From Maricaulis sp. (GTDB taxonomy: Bacteria > Pseudomonadota > Alphaproteobacteria > Caulobacterales > Maricaulaceae), in NCBI GenBank assembly GCA_017643585.1, contig JAEPND010000006.1, positions 117,066-181,065 on the forward strand: DNA of 64,000 nucleotides. Reading direction: 5' to 3'. The translations under genes and the position numbers were made by a program. Shown piece by piece: positions 32,957-44,048 of the stretch; position 1 is the first letter of the stretch, and each line of letters opens with the position of its first letter. The notes under the pieces are model-generated. The model was not told where the DNA came from and searched no databases. It worked only from the letters and a program-made list of their open reading frames with translations.

Positions 32957-34387
32957 TTATTCCGAGCCGAATCCATAGGGTGAGGCGCCCAGCGTGTGCG
33001 GGTTCATCTCCAGCTTCCGGTTCAGCGGCGGGAAGGCCCGCTGGGCGCATTCATCGCGTTCGCACAGGCGACAGGCTATCCCGATCGGAGCCGGATCATG
33101 ATCGCGAATGCTGTCCGCGTGGACAATGCGTTCGGCGTGCTGCCAGTCACATCCAAGTGCGATGGCGTGTACGACAGGGGCCTGCCCATGCGGAGAGGGC
33201 GATAATTGTCCGCGCGCCAGTGACAAGTGGCGGCGCCCATCAGTCAGTTCAAAGGACTGGGCGAGAATTTGCCCCGGTGCATGCAGCGCCTCATACAGAT
33301 TCCATTTCGGGCAGCCACCGCCGGACCGGACAAAGGGCATGATGCCGCCGCCAAAACGCTTGGAAACATTCCCAGCCTGGTCGACCCGGATCATGAAAAA
33401 GGGCAGGCCGCGTTCCCCATTGCGCTGCAAGGTGGTCAGGCGATGGCAGACCTGTTCGAAGCTGAGTTCGAAGCGACGCTGCAGCCGGATCAGGTCATAG
33501 CGACTATCCTCGGCCAGTTTCAGGAATTGCGAATAGGGAGCCAGAATGGCGCTTGCGAGGTAGTTGCCCAGGCCGACCCTGAGCAGGCGGCGGGCTTCGA
33601 TATTCTCGCCGACGGCGTCCTCAGCCAGTTTCTCCAGTAATTCGCCGAACTCCAGAGACGCGGTCACCGCAGCAATGTGAAAGGAGCGTGACGCGGCATC
33701 CAGCGCCTCGGACAGCAAGAGGCGGCGGCCGTGGAAATCCAGCCTGCGGCGTGCGCCCGCCATGATGTCTTCTTCGAGAACGCGAACCGTGAAGCCATGT
33801 TCGGACTGCAGAAAGCGTGACAGATCGCTGGCCTTGTCCCGGGAGCGCAGGCCCGCGCGGTCAATGACCTGCTGAGCCGCGTCCTCAAGTTCGGGAAAAT
33901 GGTTCTGCCGCGCATCCAGCGCATCACGGACGCTTTCCAGAACTGCGCCAGGGCCGCCCGCGCTGGCTGCCGGACCGGACATGCGCGAGGCGAGGTCTTC
34001 CGTTGCAGCCGTGGTCTCCCGGTAGGCATGAAACAGCTTGGCCAGGGCCTCGGCTGCGCGCGGGTGACTGTCTGCGAGTTCATTCAACTCCATCCGGTCG
34101 AGCGAAAGGGTCGACAGCACCGGGTCGGCAGCGGCCTCCTTCAGGTCCGCCAGAAGCTGGTGGTCGGCCTCGTTGGCGAAGGCCCGGACGTCGACATCGA
34201 AACTATCCGCCAGTGCCAGCAAAACCCGCGCGGTTACAGGGCGCTGATTGCGTTCCAGAAGGTTGAGATAGCTCGCCGAAACGCCCAGGGCTTGAGCTGC
34301 TTCTGCCTGGCTGAGACCACGTTCGCGACGCAATCGTCTCAGCCGGGCGCCGGCGAAGAGTTTTTCCAGCGGTTTTTGCTCGTCCAT
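32957..34387 (-). CDS. XRE/ScfR-type short-chain fatty acyl transcriptional regulator
   Basis: A 476-residue regulator with an N-terminal HTH (residues about 10-65: LRRLRRERGLSQAEAAQALGVSASYLNLLERN) and the large C-terminal domain of the RamB/PrpR/MccR family, ending with a cysteine cluster (CRLCERDEC, plus an earlier CPKW). In mycobacterial and corynebacterial relatives this protein senses acyl-CoA and controls glyoxylate-shunt and methylcitrate genes. It is divergent from aceA, the classic target. ATG 34387 is used because the frame upstream lacks HTH-like sequence and runs over its own promoter. A consensus -35 and a good -10 precede it, with a dyad over the -35. Confidence 0.9.
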   Translation of the reverse strand: MDEQKPLEKLFAGARLRRLRRERGLSQAEAAQALGVSASYLNLLERNQRPVTARVLLALADSFDVDVRAFANEADHQLLADLKEAAADPVLSTLSLDRMELNELADSHPRAAEALAKLFHAYRETTAATEDLASRMSGPAASAGGPGAVLESVRDALDARQNHFPELEDAAQQVIDRAGLRSRDKASDLSRFLQSEHGFTVRVLEEDIMAGARRRLDFHGRRLLLSEALDAASRSFHIAAVTASLEFGELLEKLAEDAVGENIEARRLLRVGLGNYLASAILAPYSQFLKLAEDSRYDLIRLQRRFELSFEQVCHRLTTLQRNGERGLPFFMIRVDQAGNVSKRFGGGIMPFVRSGGGCPKWNLYEALHAPGQILAQSFELTDGRRHLSLARGQLSPSPHGQAPVVHAIALGCDWQHAERIVHADSIRDHDPAPIGIACRLCERDECAQRAFPPLNRKLEMNPHTLGASPYGFGSE

Positions 34388-34409
34388 CTGACTTGTCCGT
34401 GTCAACAAA

Positions 34410-34438
34410 TTTACAAAGCAACATAATGACAATGTCAA
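34410..34438 (-). promoter_or_regulatory. Promoter of the ScfR-type regulator
   Basis: On the minus strand TTGACA (34438-34433) and TGTAAA (34415-34410) are separated by exactly 17 bases. The -35 lies inside the dyad TGACA-A-TGTCA at 34427-34437, which suggests autorepression. Confidence 0.6.
34427..34437. promoter_or_regulatory. Dyad TGACA-A-TGTCA, candidate ScfR operator 1
   Basis: A perfect 11-bp palindrome overlapping the -35 of the regulator gene. A near-identical copy (10 of 11) lies at 34497-34507 beside aceA. Confidence 0.5.
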
Positions 34439-34496
34439 AACTATTACACTGTATCCGCTTTCTAAGAAAGGGCTTATCGACAGGGTGTAATCGGTT

Positions 34497-34507
34497 TGAC
34501 AATGTCG
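34497..34507. promoter_or_regulatory. TGACA-A-TGTCG, candidate ScfR operator 2 at aceA
   Basis: One mismatch from operator 1. It contains a consensus -35 TTGACA (34496-34501) facing aceA, 40 bases before its ATG. No strong -10 is visible. A further inverted pair ATTACAC (34443-34449) / GTGTAAT (34485-34491) lies between the two sites. Confidence 0.5.
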
Positions 34508-34540
34508 GGGCATGATTTTTGTCAATTACGGGGAAGACCA

Positions 34541-35827
34541 ATGACAAGCTTTAAAGACCTCGTCCCGAACGCAGCCGACGATCGTTTCGACAGCATCGAG
34601 CGCCCTTACACACCAGAAGACGTTCTCAAGCTGCGCGGCTCTGTCGTTATCCAGCAGACCCTGGCCGAGCGCGGTGCGAACAAGCTCTGGGAATTGCTCA
34701 AAACGGAAGATTTCGTCAACGCGCTGGGCGCGTTGTCCGGCAATCAGGCGATGCAACAGGTACGCGCCGGTCTGAAAGCCATCTATCTGTCCGGCTGGCA
34801 GGTTGCCGCCGATGCCAACACCGCCGGCACCATGTATCCGGACCAGTCGCTCTACCCCGCGAACTCCGCTCCGGAGCTCGCCAAGAAGATCAATCGCGCC
34901 CTCCAGCGCGCTGACCAGATCGAAGTTTCCGAGAACGGCGAGGCTTCCCGCGACTGGTTTGCTCCGATCGTCGCGGACGCCGAGGCCGGCTTTGGTGGCC
35001 AGCTGAACTGTTTCGAGATCATGAAAGCCTTCATCGAAGCTGGCGCGGCAGGCGTTCACTTCGAGGACCAGGTCGCGGCCGAGAAGAAATGCGGTCACCT
35101 GGGCGGCAAGGTTCTGATCCCGACCAGCCAGCACGAGCGCAATCTTGCAGCGGCTCGCCTAGCAGCGGACGTCATGGGTGTCCCGACCATCACGGTGGCG
35201 CGCACCGACGCGGAATCGGCGACACTGATCAACTCCGACATTGATGAGCGCGATCATGAATTCATCGATTTCGACGCTGGCCGCACACCGGAAGGATTCT
35301 TCCGCCTGAAGGAAGGCATGGGCGTTGAGCACTGCATCAAGCGTGGCCTGGCTTACGCCAAGGTGGCTGACCTGCTGTGGTGGGAAACCTCCAAGCCGAA
35401 CCTGGACGAGGCGCGCCGTTTCGCCGAAGCCATCCAGAAGGAGTTCCCGGGCAAGATGATGGCTTACAATTGTTCGCCGTCCTTCAACTGGGAAGCCAAT
35501 CTCGACAAGGCGACCATCGAAACCTACCAGCGTGAGCTGGGTGCCATGGGCTACAAGTTCCAGTTCGTGACCCTGGCTGGTTTCCACAGCCTCAATCACG
35601 GCATGTTCGAGCTCGCCCGTGGCTACAAGGATCGCGGCATGGGCGCCTATTCCGAACTTCAGCAGGCCGAGTTCGCCTCCGAGGTCGATGGTTACACCGC
35701 CACGCGTCACCAGCGCGAAGTCGGAACGGGCTATTTCGACAAGGTGTCCCTGGCCATCTCTGGCGGCAAGTCTTCGACGACCGCCATGGGTGCCTCTACG
35801 GAGACCGCTCAATTCGCTGCTGAATAA
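34541..35827 (+). CDS. aceA: Isocitrate lyase
   Basis: A 428-residue isocitrate lyase, cleaving isocitrate to glyoxylate and succinate in the glyoxylate shunt. The catalytic signature KKCGH is at residues 182-186 (nucleophile/base Cys184), within [24 protein letters not shown]; upstream are [10 protein letters not shown] and [13 protein letters not shown], which supply metal and substrate contacts. Length equals the typical bacterial enzyme. ATG 34541 follows GGGGAAG; the frame upstream overlaps the operator region. It is followed by malate synthase and divergent from its likely regulator. Confidence 0.98.
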   Translation: MTSFKDLVPNAADDRFDSIERPYTPEDVLKLRGSVVIQQTLAERGANKLWELLKTEDFVNALGALSGNQAMQQVRAGLKAIYLSGWQVAADANTAGTMYPDQSLYPANSAPELAKKINRALQRADQIEVSENGEASRDWFAPIVADAEAGFGGQLNCFEIMKAFIEAGAAGVHFEDQVAAEKKCGHLGGKVLIPTSQHERNLAAARLAADVMGVPTITVARTDAESATLINSDIDERDHEFIDFDAGRTPEGFFRLKEGMGVEHCIKRGLAYAKVADLLWWETSKPNLDEARRFAEAIQKEFPGKMMAYNCSPSFNWEANLDKATIETYQRELGAMGYKFQFVTLAGFHSLNHGMFELARGYKDRGMGAYSELQQAEFASEVDGYTATRHQREVGTGYFDKVSLAISGGKSSTTAMGASTETAQFAAE

Positions 35828-35850
35828 CAAGAAAACGGGCCGCAGGTCCG

Positions 35851-35885
35851 GCCGGGAGGCGCTCGCTCTTCCACAGCCTCCCGGC
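35851..35885 (+). other. Intercistronic stem-loop between aceA and aceB
   Basis: A perfect 10-bp stem, GCCGGGAGGC (35851-35860) with 35876-35885 and a 15-base loop, without a T-run. It could stabilise the aceA message or lower read-through into aceB rather than terminate fully. Confidence 0.6.
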
Positions 35886-35913
35886 ACCTGGCCCCGATAA
35901 AGGAGAGTTCGAC

Positions 35914-37554
35914 ATGACCCATATCTCACCGACAGGCGTGGAAATTCTCGGACATTTGGAGCCGGGCTATCGCGATATTCTTTCTCACGAGGCGCTGAGC
36001 TTCGTCGCAGGCCTCCATCGCCGTTTCGAAAAGCGTCGGCAGTCCCTGCTGCGCTATCGCAAGGAGCGTCAGGCAGAGCTCGACCAGGGCGCCATGCTGC
36101 TTTTCCCGCACGAGACTGCAGACATCCGCGCCAGTGAGTGGAAGGTGCGTCCAGCGCCGGCAGATTTGCTCGATCGCCGCGTGGAAATCACCGGTCCAGT
36201 TGATCGCAAAATGGTCGTCAATGCCCTCAATTCCGGCGCCAAGTGTTTCATGGCGGATTTCGAGGACGCGACGGCCCCGTTGTGGACCAATCTGATCGAA
36301 GGACAAATCAATCTTCGCGATGCGAACAAGCGCGAGATCGATTTCACGGATGAGAGATCCGGAAAACAATACAGCATCAATGACGACGCGGCCGTGTTGA
36401 TCGTGCGTCCGCGCGGTTGGCACCTCGATGAGCGTCATGTGCTGGTCAATGGTCAGGCCCTTTCCGGATCTCTCTTCGATTTCGGCCTCTATCTGTTTCA
36501 CAATCACGAGGCGCTGAAAAACCGGCAGACGGGCCCGTATTTCTACCTGCCCAAGCTGGAAAGCCGTTATGAGGCGCGTTTGTGGAGCCTGGTCTTCCAG
36601 CATGCCGAGGACGAGCTGGGTCTGGAGCGCGGCACAATCCGTGCGACCGTCCTGATCGAGACCATTCCGGCGACCTTTGAGCTGGACGAGATCCTGTACG
36701 AGCTGAAAGAGCACGTGGTCGGCCTCAATTGTGGGCGCTGGGATTATATTTTCAGCTATATCAAGCGTTTGCGTAACAATCCGGAATGCATCCTGCCGGA
36801 TCGTGGTGCGGTCACCATGTCCGTGCCCTTCATGGAAGCCTATTCCAAGCGAGTGATCGAGGTCTGTCACCGCCGGGGTGCCCACGCCATGGGCGGTATG
36901 TCAGCCTTCATTCCCGTGAAGAATGACGAGGCGGCCAATGAGGCAGCCCGTGAGAAGGTTCGCCAGGACAAGCAGCGTGAAGTCACTAACGGCCATGACG
37001 GTACCTGGGTCGCACATCCGGATCTGGTTCCGGTCGCCAAAGCGGTTTTTGACGCACGTATGAAAGGCTCCAACCAGCTCGATTTCGAGGATGAGTTCGC
37101 GTTGCCGGTCACCACCAAGGCGCTTCTCGAAGCGCCCGAGGGTGATATCACCGATGCCGGTGTCGAAGAGAATATCGATGTCGCCATCCGCTATATCGCG
37201 GCGTGGCTGGGCGGTCGCGGCGCGGTTCCGATCCGCAATCTGATGGAGGATGCAGCGACGGCAGAGATCGCCCGGGCCCAGCTCTGGCAGTGGCGCAAAT
37301 ATGCTTGCACGACCGCGGAAGGTCGCACGATCACGGCGGGTCTTCTGGAAGCGGAGGTTCTGCGTATCCGTGAAGGCATCAAGACTGAAGTGCCGGGCCA
37401 GGACGAGCTTGTCGCCCGCATCGACCAGGCTGCAGATATCCTCAGCACCTTGATCCTGGATGAGGAGTTCGCGGAATTCCTGACCCTGCCGGCCTATGAT
37501 CTGATCACCGCAGATCTCAAGAAGCCGATGCAGCTGACCGAGTTTGAAGACTAG
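35914..37554 (+). CDS. aceB: Malate synthase A
   Basis: A 546-residue malate synthase of the A type (E. coli AceB-like), condensing glyoxylate with acetyl-CoA. Family segments are CFMADFEDATAPLW, VLIVRPRGWHLDERHV, RATVLIETIPATFELDEILYELKEHVVGLNCGRWDYIFSYIK (metal Glu and Asp) and GGMSAFIPVKND, with the C-terminal catalytic region near GGRGAVPIRNLMEDAATAEI. GGAGAG precedes the ATG. It lies 86 bases behind aceA; the two complete the glyoxylate shunt. Its stop overlaps the convergent small gene by 4 bases. Confidence 0.98.
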   Translation: MTHISPTGVEILGHLEPGYRDILSHEALSFVAGLHRRFEKRRQSLLRYRKERQAELDQGAMLLFPHETADIRASEWKVRPAPADLLDRRVEITGPVDRKMVVNALNSGAKCFMADFEDATAPLWTNLIEGQINLRDANKREIDFTDERSGKQYSINDDAAVLIVRPRGWHLDERHVLVNGQALSGSLFDFGLYLFHNHEALKNRQTGPYFYLPKLESRYEARLWSLVFQHAEDELGLERGTIRATVLIETIPATFELDEILYELKEHVVGLNCGRWDYIFSYIKRLRNNPECILPDRGAVTMSVPFMEAYSKRVIEVCHRRGAHAMGGMSAFIPVKNDEAANEAAREKVRQDKQREVTNGHDGTWVAHPDLVPVAKAVFDARMKGSNQLDFEDEFALPVTTKALLEAPEGDITDAGVEENIDVAIRYIAAWLGGRGAVPIRNLMEDAATAEIARAQLWQWRKYACTTAEGRTITAGLLEAEVLRIREGIKTEVPGQDELVARIDQAADILSTLILDEEFAEFLTLPAYDLITADLKKPMQLTEFED

Positions 37555-37946
37555 ATCCGGAGTTGTTCCGGGGAGGAGAGGGAGCAGCGTTCTTCGAGCC
37601 AGGACGCTGCTTCTTTTTCACTGGTGAAGGTCTTGAGACGTGAGCCGAGCAGAAAGCCTTTGGTTTCAAACAGCATGGCCTGGTCGCGATGGTTTTCCGG
37701 ATGGAAAATCAGGGCAGTTGGCGCCGTGGTGCCCAGTCGCTCGAACCAGGTGTCGATCACGGCCATGAATTCGCCGGCCGTCAGTTCGAAGTCACAATCA
37801 CTCAGATCAATCAGGAAGCACCGGGCCTGGCCCAGCTTGTCGATCAAGCCATCAATACGGGTGACGAGGGTGTCGCGATTGAGTGGACCAGAAAAAACTT
37901 CGCGCACGAGGTTGTTAGGCTCGCGCGCCGGAATAACAGAGGACAT
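37551..37946 (-). CDS. STAS/SpoIIAA-like small protein
   Basis: A 131-residue soluble protein with an alternating strand-helix pattern like SpoIIAA-like/STAS domains: FLIDLSDCDFELTAGEFMAVIDTWFERLG, TALIFHPENHRDQAMLFETKGFLLGSRLKTFTSEKEAASWLEE. The last part matches the usual ending of that fold in bacterial single-domain proteins, whose ligands are mostly unknown. ATG 37946 is preferred over an upstream in-frame TTG at 37988. It converges on aceB with a 4-base overlap, and no terminator lies between them. Confidence 0.7.
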   Translation of the reverse strand: MSSVIPAREPNNLVREVFSGPLNRDTLVTRIDGLIDKLGQARCFLIDLSDCDFELTAGEFMAVIDTWFERLGTTAPTALIFHPENHRDQAMLFETKGFLLGSRLKTFTSEKEAASWLEERCSLSSPEQLRI

Positions 37947-38082
37947 GAGACTGACTGCCGGATCACGAGGGTTGCGACTGGTTAGCAAATTCGACGTGAT
38001 TTGAATGGAATTATTCAGGTCAAATGCAGCAAGCGATGAGTGTAGGCGGATTTTCGCGACCTAGGGTGGTTCGGGTGTGAAA

Positions 38083-38604
38083 TTATCCCGTGACCGCAGA
38101 TGTGTACCCCCGGAAGCCACAGGCATCCGCGAGTTTCCAGCCACTGGCCGTTTGGGTGAAACGACAGGTGATATAGTCTGCGCGCTCAACGCCGTAAGGG
38201 AAGCTCGGCGCCATGTCTGCCGGCGTGCCCTCTGCGGGCTTCAGGCCTTGATAGGTCGCTTGCGGATAGACGATGATCTGGCGTTCCGCATCGCTGCTCG
38301 GTGCTGACGGATTATCGATCACACACAAGGGTGGTCGCGAAAGTAGTCCGACGACTGTGCCCCGGGTTTCACCGTTCGCGCCCCACAAATGGCTGTTCAA
38401 ATGTGGATCACCGGCGGCGAAGGCATCAGCAACAGATCCTGGCGCCAGGCTTTGTGCGAGCAGGCCGGAATTGTGGCTGATCACGGCCATGAAGGCCTGC
38501 ATTTCGTGAGGTGCCGGCGCACGGCAGGCCGGAGACGTAGCCGTTGTAGCACAGGCAGACACGGCAAGGGCACAGGAAGCGGCGGCAAGAACACGAATAC
38601 GCAA
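38083..38604 (-). CDS. Putative lipoprotein, unknown function
   Basis: A 173-residue exported protein. The TTG at 38604 is chosen as start: it follows GGAG at 6-base spacing and gives a compact signal peptide (RIRVLAAASCALAVSAC) ending in a good lipobox (VSAC). A TTG at 38634 would add ten residues. The mature part has four further Cys and a segment like SHNSGLLAQSLAPGSVADAFAAGDPHLN, with no recognised domain. It lies 78 bases downstream of acs on the same strand. No function can be assigned. Confidence 0.7.
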   Translation of the reverse strand: MRIRVLAAASCALAVSACATTATSPACRAPAPHEMQAFMAVISHNSGLLAQSLAPGSVADAFAAGDPHLNSHLWGANGETRGTVVGLLSRPPLCVIDNPSAPSSDAERQIIVYPQATYQGLKPAEGTPADMAPSFPYGVERADYITCRFTQTASGWKLADACGFRGYTSAVTG

Positions 38605-38681
38605 AGGACAACTCCATCCCGTCTGGATATCCAATGCTATAGCCGGTTCTCGCCGCTGTTTCGAGGGCTAAGTGTGGCGAT

Positions 38682-40637
<1,956 letters not shown>

Positions 40638-40764
40638 GTGATGTGCTGAGCTCGCTGGAAATTCGGCAGAAGGGCTAGACAAGGCCGCCCCGATAGAGCT
40701 GCCGTGTCAGAATCTTAGACGCAAATTGGTCTGGTTGAAACGGGACCCATCCCGAAAAACCTGC

Positions 40765-42513
40765 TCATCCGGCAGAGACGCCCTCCGCGCGCAGTGTTGT
40801 CTTCTCATCCAGCGTTCGCATCGCTGCATATTGCGACAGGAAGACCTCGCCCGTCAGCTCCTTGAAGAAGCCCGCTTCACCCAGCTTGTCGCTGACCGGG
40901 CCCTTCACTTCTGACAGGTGCAGGGTGACCTTGGCATCGTCTAGGCGGCTGTTGATTGTGCGCAGACTGCCCAGCGCGCTGGCATCGACAAAATTCACCG
41001 CCGGAAAGACCAGGACAACATCGGTGATGTCGGGATGGTCCACAGTGATCTGTGCGACGAGGTCTTCCAGGAAACGCGCATTGGCAAAATAGAGCGCGCT
41101 GTCGATCCGTAGGGCATAAACGTGCGGTGAGAGAACCACGTCATGCCGGTGTGGATTGCGGAAATGATGCGTACCGGGAACCTGTCCCAAGCGTGTCCAG
41201 TGTGGCCGCATCGTGCGTTGCAGGACGAGGCCGACTGAGATGGCGACCCCCAAGGTCAGACCGATCTCCACACCCAGGAACAGGACCCCGAACAGGGTCA
41301 AAAAGGCCGCCGATCCATCTGCCTGTGAGTATTTCCAGGCGTCCCAGGCCCCCTTGAAGTCCGCCAGTTTCCAGATCGCGACCAGGATCGTTGCGGCCAG
41401 GGTGGCCTTGGGCAGATGATGGAAGAGGGGGGTGAAAAAGACTGCCACCAGCATGATGATGACGGCCGTCATGACGCCCGCCAGCGGGGTCTGCGCGCCC
41501 GCCTGTTCGTTGACGACAGAGCGGGCGAAACCACCGGTGACGGGATAGCCGCCGGTCAGGGACGCGGCGACATTGGCCGCGCCCAGGCCGAAGAGTTCGC
41601 GATCGGGGATTACGCTTTCGCGGCGCCGCGCGGCGAGGGATTGTCCAACAGAGACACTTTCAACGAAACCGATCAGCGAGATCAGCGCGGCCGGCCCGAT
41701 CAGCGCTCGCCAGGTTTGCAGGTCCACGAGCGGCAGGGCGAAGGGCGGCAGACCGGTCGGCAATTCCCCGACAATGGACAGGCCCGTGCGTTCATTCAGT
41801 GCGAAACTGGCTGCCGTCAGCGTGGCGGCAATGACCAGGATGGCCGGTGCCGCCCGCATGATCGTGTCAGCGAGACCTTCACCCAGACCCATGCGCATGA
41901 AGATGCGCTTGAATGTCGTGCGGGCGAGGATCAGGAAGAGCAGGCTTCCCGCACCCATGCCCAGCGCCACCATGTTGACCGTCGATGCGCTTTCCATCAT
42001 CGAAACCGTAAATTCCGGCAGCGTGGCTCCATGCGCCTCGACGCCGAGAATATGACGCAGCTGGCTGGCGATAATCAGGATTGTCGAGGCGGTGATGAAG
42101 GCCCCGATGACCGGTTTCGAAAGGAAATTTGCGACGCCGCCCAGCTTGAGCACGCCAAAGAGTATCAGGAAGGCGGCGGATAGCAGGGCGAGGGCGCCAG
42201 CGGCTGCCATTTGCTCGGCGGGGTCGGTCAGGCCCAGATTGCCAATGGCTGCAGCCGTCATCAGCGAGACAACCGCCACCGGCCCCACGGCAAGAACGCG
42301 GCTCGAGCCGAAGAGCGCGTAGGCGATCAGCGGGGTCGTCGAGACATAGAGCCCGGCCTGGGGTGGCAATCCGGCGAGGAGGGCATAGGCAAGGCTTTGC
42401 GGGATGAGCAAGATGGCCGTGATGATGCTGGCCAGCGCGTCATCAGCGAAGGTCTTGCTGTCGTAGTCCTTGAACCAGCGCAGGCCTGGAAAAATTCGCT
42501 CGAGCGCGCCCAT
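40765..42513 (-). CDS. SulP-family anion transporter with STAS domain
   Basis: A 582-residue SLC26/SulP transporter. The N-terminal membrane core has about 12-14 helices, with the signature LIPQSLAYALLAGLPPQAGLYVSTTPLIAYALFGSSRVLAVGPVAVVSL, and a cytoplasmic STAS domain occupies about residues 455-560 (HVYALRIDSALYFANARFLEDLV, DVVLVFPAVNFVDASALGSL). Family members carry sulfate, bicarbonate or other anions. It begins 3 bases after the persulfide-dioxygenase-like gene on the same strand, so sulfite or sulfate made by sulfide oxidation is the most likely cargo. Confidence 0.93.
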   Translation of the reverse strand: MGALERIFPGLRWFKDYDSKTFADDALASIITAILLIPQSLAYALLAGLPPQAGLYVSTTPLIAYALFGSSRVLAVGPVAVVSLMTAAAIGNLGLTDPAEQMAAAGALALLSAAFLILFGVLKLGGVANFLSKPVIGAFITASTILIIASQLRHILGVEAHGATLPEFTVSMMESASTVNMVALGMGAGSLLFLILARTTFKRIFMRMGLGEGLADTIMRAAPAILVIAATLTAASFALNERTGLSIVGELPTGLPPFALPLVDLQTWRALIGPAALISLIGFVESVSVGQSLAARRRESVIPDRELFGLGAANVAASLTGGYPVTGGFARSVVNEQAGAQTPLAGVMTAVIIMLVAVFFTPLFHHLPKATLAATILVAIWKLADFKGAWDAWKYSQADGSAAFLTLFGVLFLGVEIGLTLGVAISVGLVLQRTMRPHWTRLGQVPGTHHFRNPHRHDVVLSPHVYALRIDSALYFANARFLEDLVAQITVDHPDITDVVLVFPAVNFVDASALGSLRTINSRLDDAKVTLHLSEVKGPVSDKLGEAGFFKELTGEVFLSQYAAMRTLDEKTTLRAEGVSAG

Positions 42514-42516
42514 GAA

Positions 42517-43386
42517 TTACACCGCGTTCAGTGGGATTTTGAGATAGCGAGTGCCGTTGTCCTCGGCTTCCGGCATGTGGCCGGCACGCATGTTCACCTG
42601 AACTGACGGCAGGATCAGGGTCGGCATGGACAATTTGGCGTCACGCTCGGTCCGCATCTTGATGAAGGCCTGTTCGTCTGTGCCTTCCTTGACGTGGATA
42701 TTCTTGGCTTTTTCCTCGCCGACTGTCGTCTCCCAGGCATAGAAATCGCGGCCCGGCGCTTTGTAGTCGTGGCACATGAAGAGGCGGGTCTTGTCTGGCA
42801 GGGCGAAAATCTTCTGGATCGATTGCCACAGCGTGTGGGCGTCGCCGCCCGGGAAGTCGCATCGCGCCGTTCCGAAGTCCGGCATGAACAGCGTGTCCCC
42901 CACAAAGGCGGCATCTCCGATATGATAGACCATGCAGGCTGGCGTATGGCCCGGGGTCCAGATCGCTTCCGCCTCGAGAGAGCCAATCTTGAACGTCTCG
43001 CCGTCGGTGAACAGCTTGCCAAATTGCGAGCCGTCGCGCTGGAAGCCGTCTTCTGCGTTGAACAGATCACCAAACACGCCCTGGACATGTTTGACATGCT
43101 CGCCAATGCCAATCGTTCCGCCCAGACGGTCATGAAGATAGGGAGCAGCGGAAAGATGGTCGGCGTGGACATGGGTTTCCAGGATCCACTCCACAGTCAG
43201 GGAATTGTCCTCGACAAACCGGATCAGCTCGTCGGCAGAGCGGGGCTGTGTGCGACCGGATGCCGGGTCATAGTTCAAAACGGAATCGATGATGGCCGCA
43301 GCATTCGTTGCCGCGTCCCAGACGACATAGCTGATCGTATAGGTGTCCGGGTCGAAGAAAGCTTTGATTTCCGGTTTTGCTGACAT
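42517..43386 (-). CDS. blh: MBL-fold hydrolase, persulfide dioxygenase-like (Blh type)
   Basis: A 289-residue metallo-beta-lactamase-fold protein of the ETHE1/Blh group. The metal motif is THVHADH, with PGHTPACMVYHIGDAAFVGDTLFMPDFGTARCDFPGGDA (the DFGTARCDFPGG segment is characteristic) and a late CHDY. These enzymes bind one Fe(II) and oxidise glutathione persulfide to sulfite. ATG 43386 follows CAGGAG. The context of a BigR-type repressor, a rhodanese and a SulP transporter matches known sulfide-detoxification modules. The shared dyad at 43437-43452 lies in its promoter region. Confidence 0.92.
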   Translation of the reverse strand: MSAKPEIKAFFDPDTYTISYVVWDAATNAAAIIDSVLNYDPASGRTQPRSADELIRFVEDNSLTVEWILETHVHADHLSAAPYLHDRLGGTIGIGEHVKHVQGVFGDLFNAEDGFQRDGSQFGKLFTDGETFKIGSLEAEAIWTPGHTPACMVYHIGDAAFVGDTLFMPDFGTARCDFPGGDAHTLWQSIQKIFALPDKTRLFMCHDYKAPGRDFYAWETTVGEEKAKNIHVKEGTDEQAFIKMRTERDAKLSMPTLILPSVQVNMRAGHMPEAEDNGTRYLKIPLNAV

Positions 43387-43424
43387 CACCAAACTCCTGG
43401 CAGGCATTCTGAATCGTTGATTGC

Positions 43425-43452
43425 AATATAGCGCACTTGCATAAGTATGCAA
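43425..43452 (-). promoter_or_regulatory. Promoter of the persulfide-dioxygenase-like gene
   Basis: On the minus strand TTGCAT (43452-43447) and TATATT (43430-43425) are 16 bases apart; the -10 is extended as GCTATATT. The -35 lies within the dyad at 43437-43452, so a bound repressor would block it. Confidence 0.55.
43437..43452. promoter_or_regulatory. Dyad TTGCATA-AG-TATGCAA, candidate BigR/SqrR operator
   Basis: A perfect 7-bp inverted repeat with a 2-base spacer, between the divergent persulfide-dioxygenase-like and rhodanese genes (51 and 69 bases from their starts). It also covers a -35-like TTGCAT facing the rhodanese gene, with CATATT 17 bases later. Assignment to the nearby BigR-type protein is an inference. 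Confidence 0.55.
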
Positions 43453-43520
43453 ATACGCACATATTGTCGCACGAACCTACCCATGGGTATCGAAGAATCA
43501 GCGAATTAGGGAGAGACCTA

Positions 43521-44048
43521 ATGGAAAAGACTGTGAATTGGACCGTCGATGAAGTTGAGGCGGCACTGGCCAAGGGTGAAATCATCCTGATTGATGTGCG
43601 CGAACCGCAGGAGTTTCACGCCGAGCGCATACCCGGCGCCTTGCTGTATCCACTGTCGGATTTTGATCCGCACAAGCTGCCGCATTCCGGCACAAAGAAA
43701 ATCGTTCTGCACTGCAAGTCCGGTGGTCGCTCCGGTCAGGCGCTGCCCATGTGCCAGGAGGCCGGTGTCGAAGTGGCGGGCCACATAGAGGGCGGGATTT
43801 TGAAATGGATCGCCGCAGGCAAGGAAACCCGGTCCGACCTCGAAGAGAAAAAAGGGATGAGCGTACCCCAGGCCGTGATGGCCCTGGGCTCGGCAATGGT
43901 GTTGATCTCCATGGGGTTGTCCATGGCGTTCGGGCCGGTCTGGCTGTTGCTGGGTGCAGCGGTGAGCTTCATGTTGTTGCAGGCGGCGTTCACCGGTTTC
44001 TGCCCGGCGGCACGCTTCTTCCTGGCGCTTGGCTTCCGCCCGGCCTAG
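43521..44048 (+). CDS. Rhodanese fused to a DUF2892-like membrane domain
   Basis: A 175-residue protein with an N-terminal rhodanese domain (IDVREPQEFHAERIPGALLYPLSDFD, active-site loop HCKSGGRSGQ with Cys65) and a C-terminal pair of membrane helices (about 119-138 and 141-160) ending in GFCPAARFFLALGF, the DUF2892 pattern. It would move sulfane sulfur at the inner membrane, for example persulfide to or from a thiol acceptor. GGGAGAG precedes ATG 43521. It is divergent from the persulfide-dioxygenase gene and convergent with the BigR-like gene, overlapping it by 4 bases. Confidence 0.9.
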   Translation: MEKTVNWTVDEVEAALAKGEIILIDVREPQEFHAERIPGALLYPLSDFDPHKLPHSGTKKIVLHCKSGGRSGQALPMCQEAGVEVAGHIEGGILKWIAAGKETRSDLEEKKGMSVPQAVMALGSAMVLISMGLSMAFGPVWLLLGAAVSFMLLQAAFTGFCPAARFFLALGFRPA

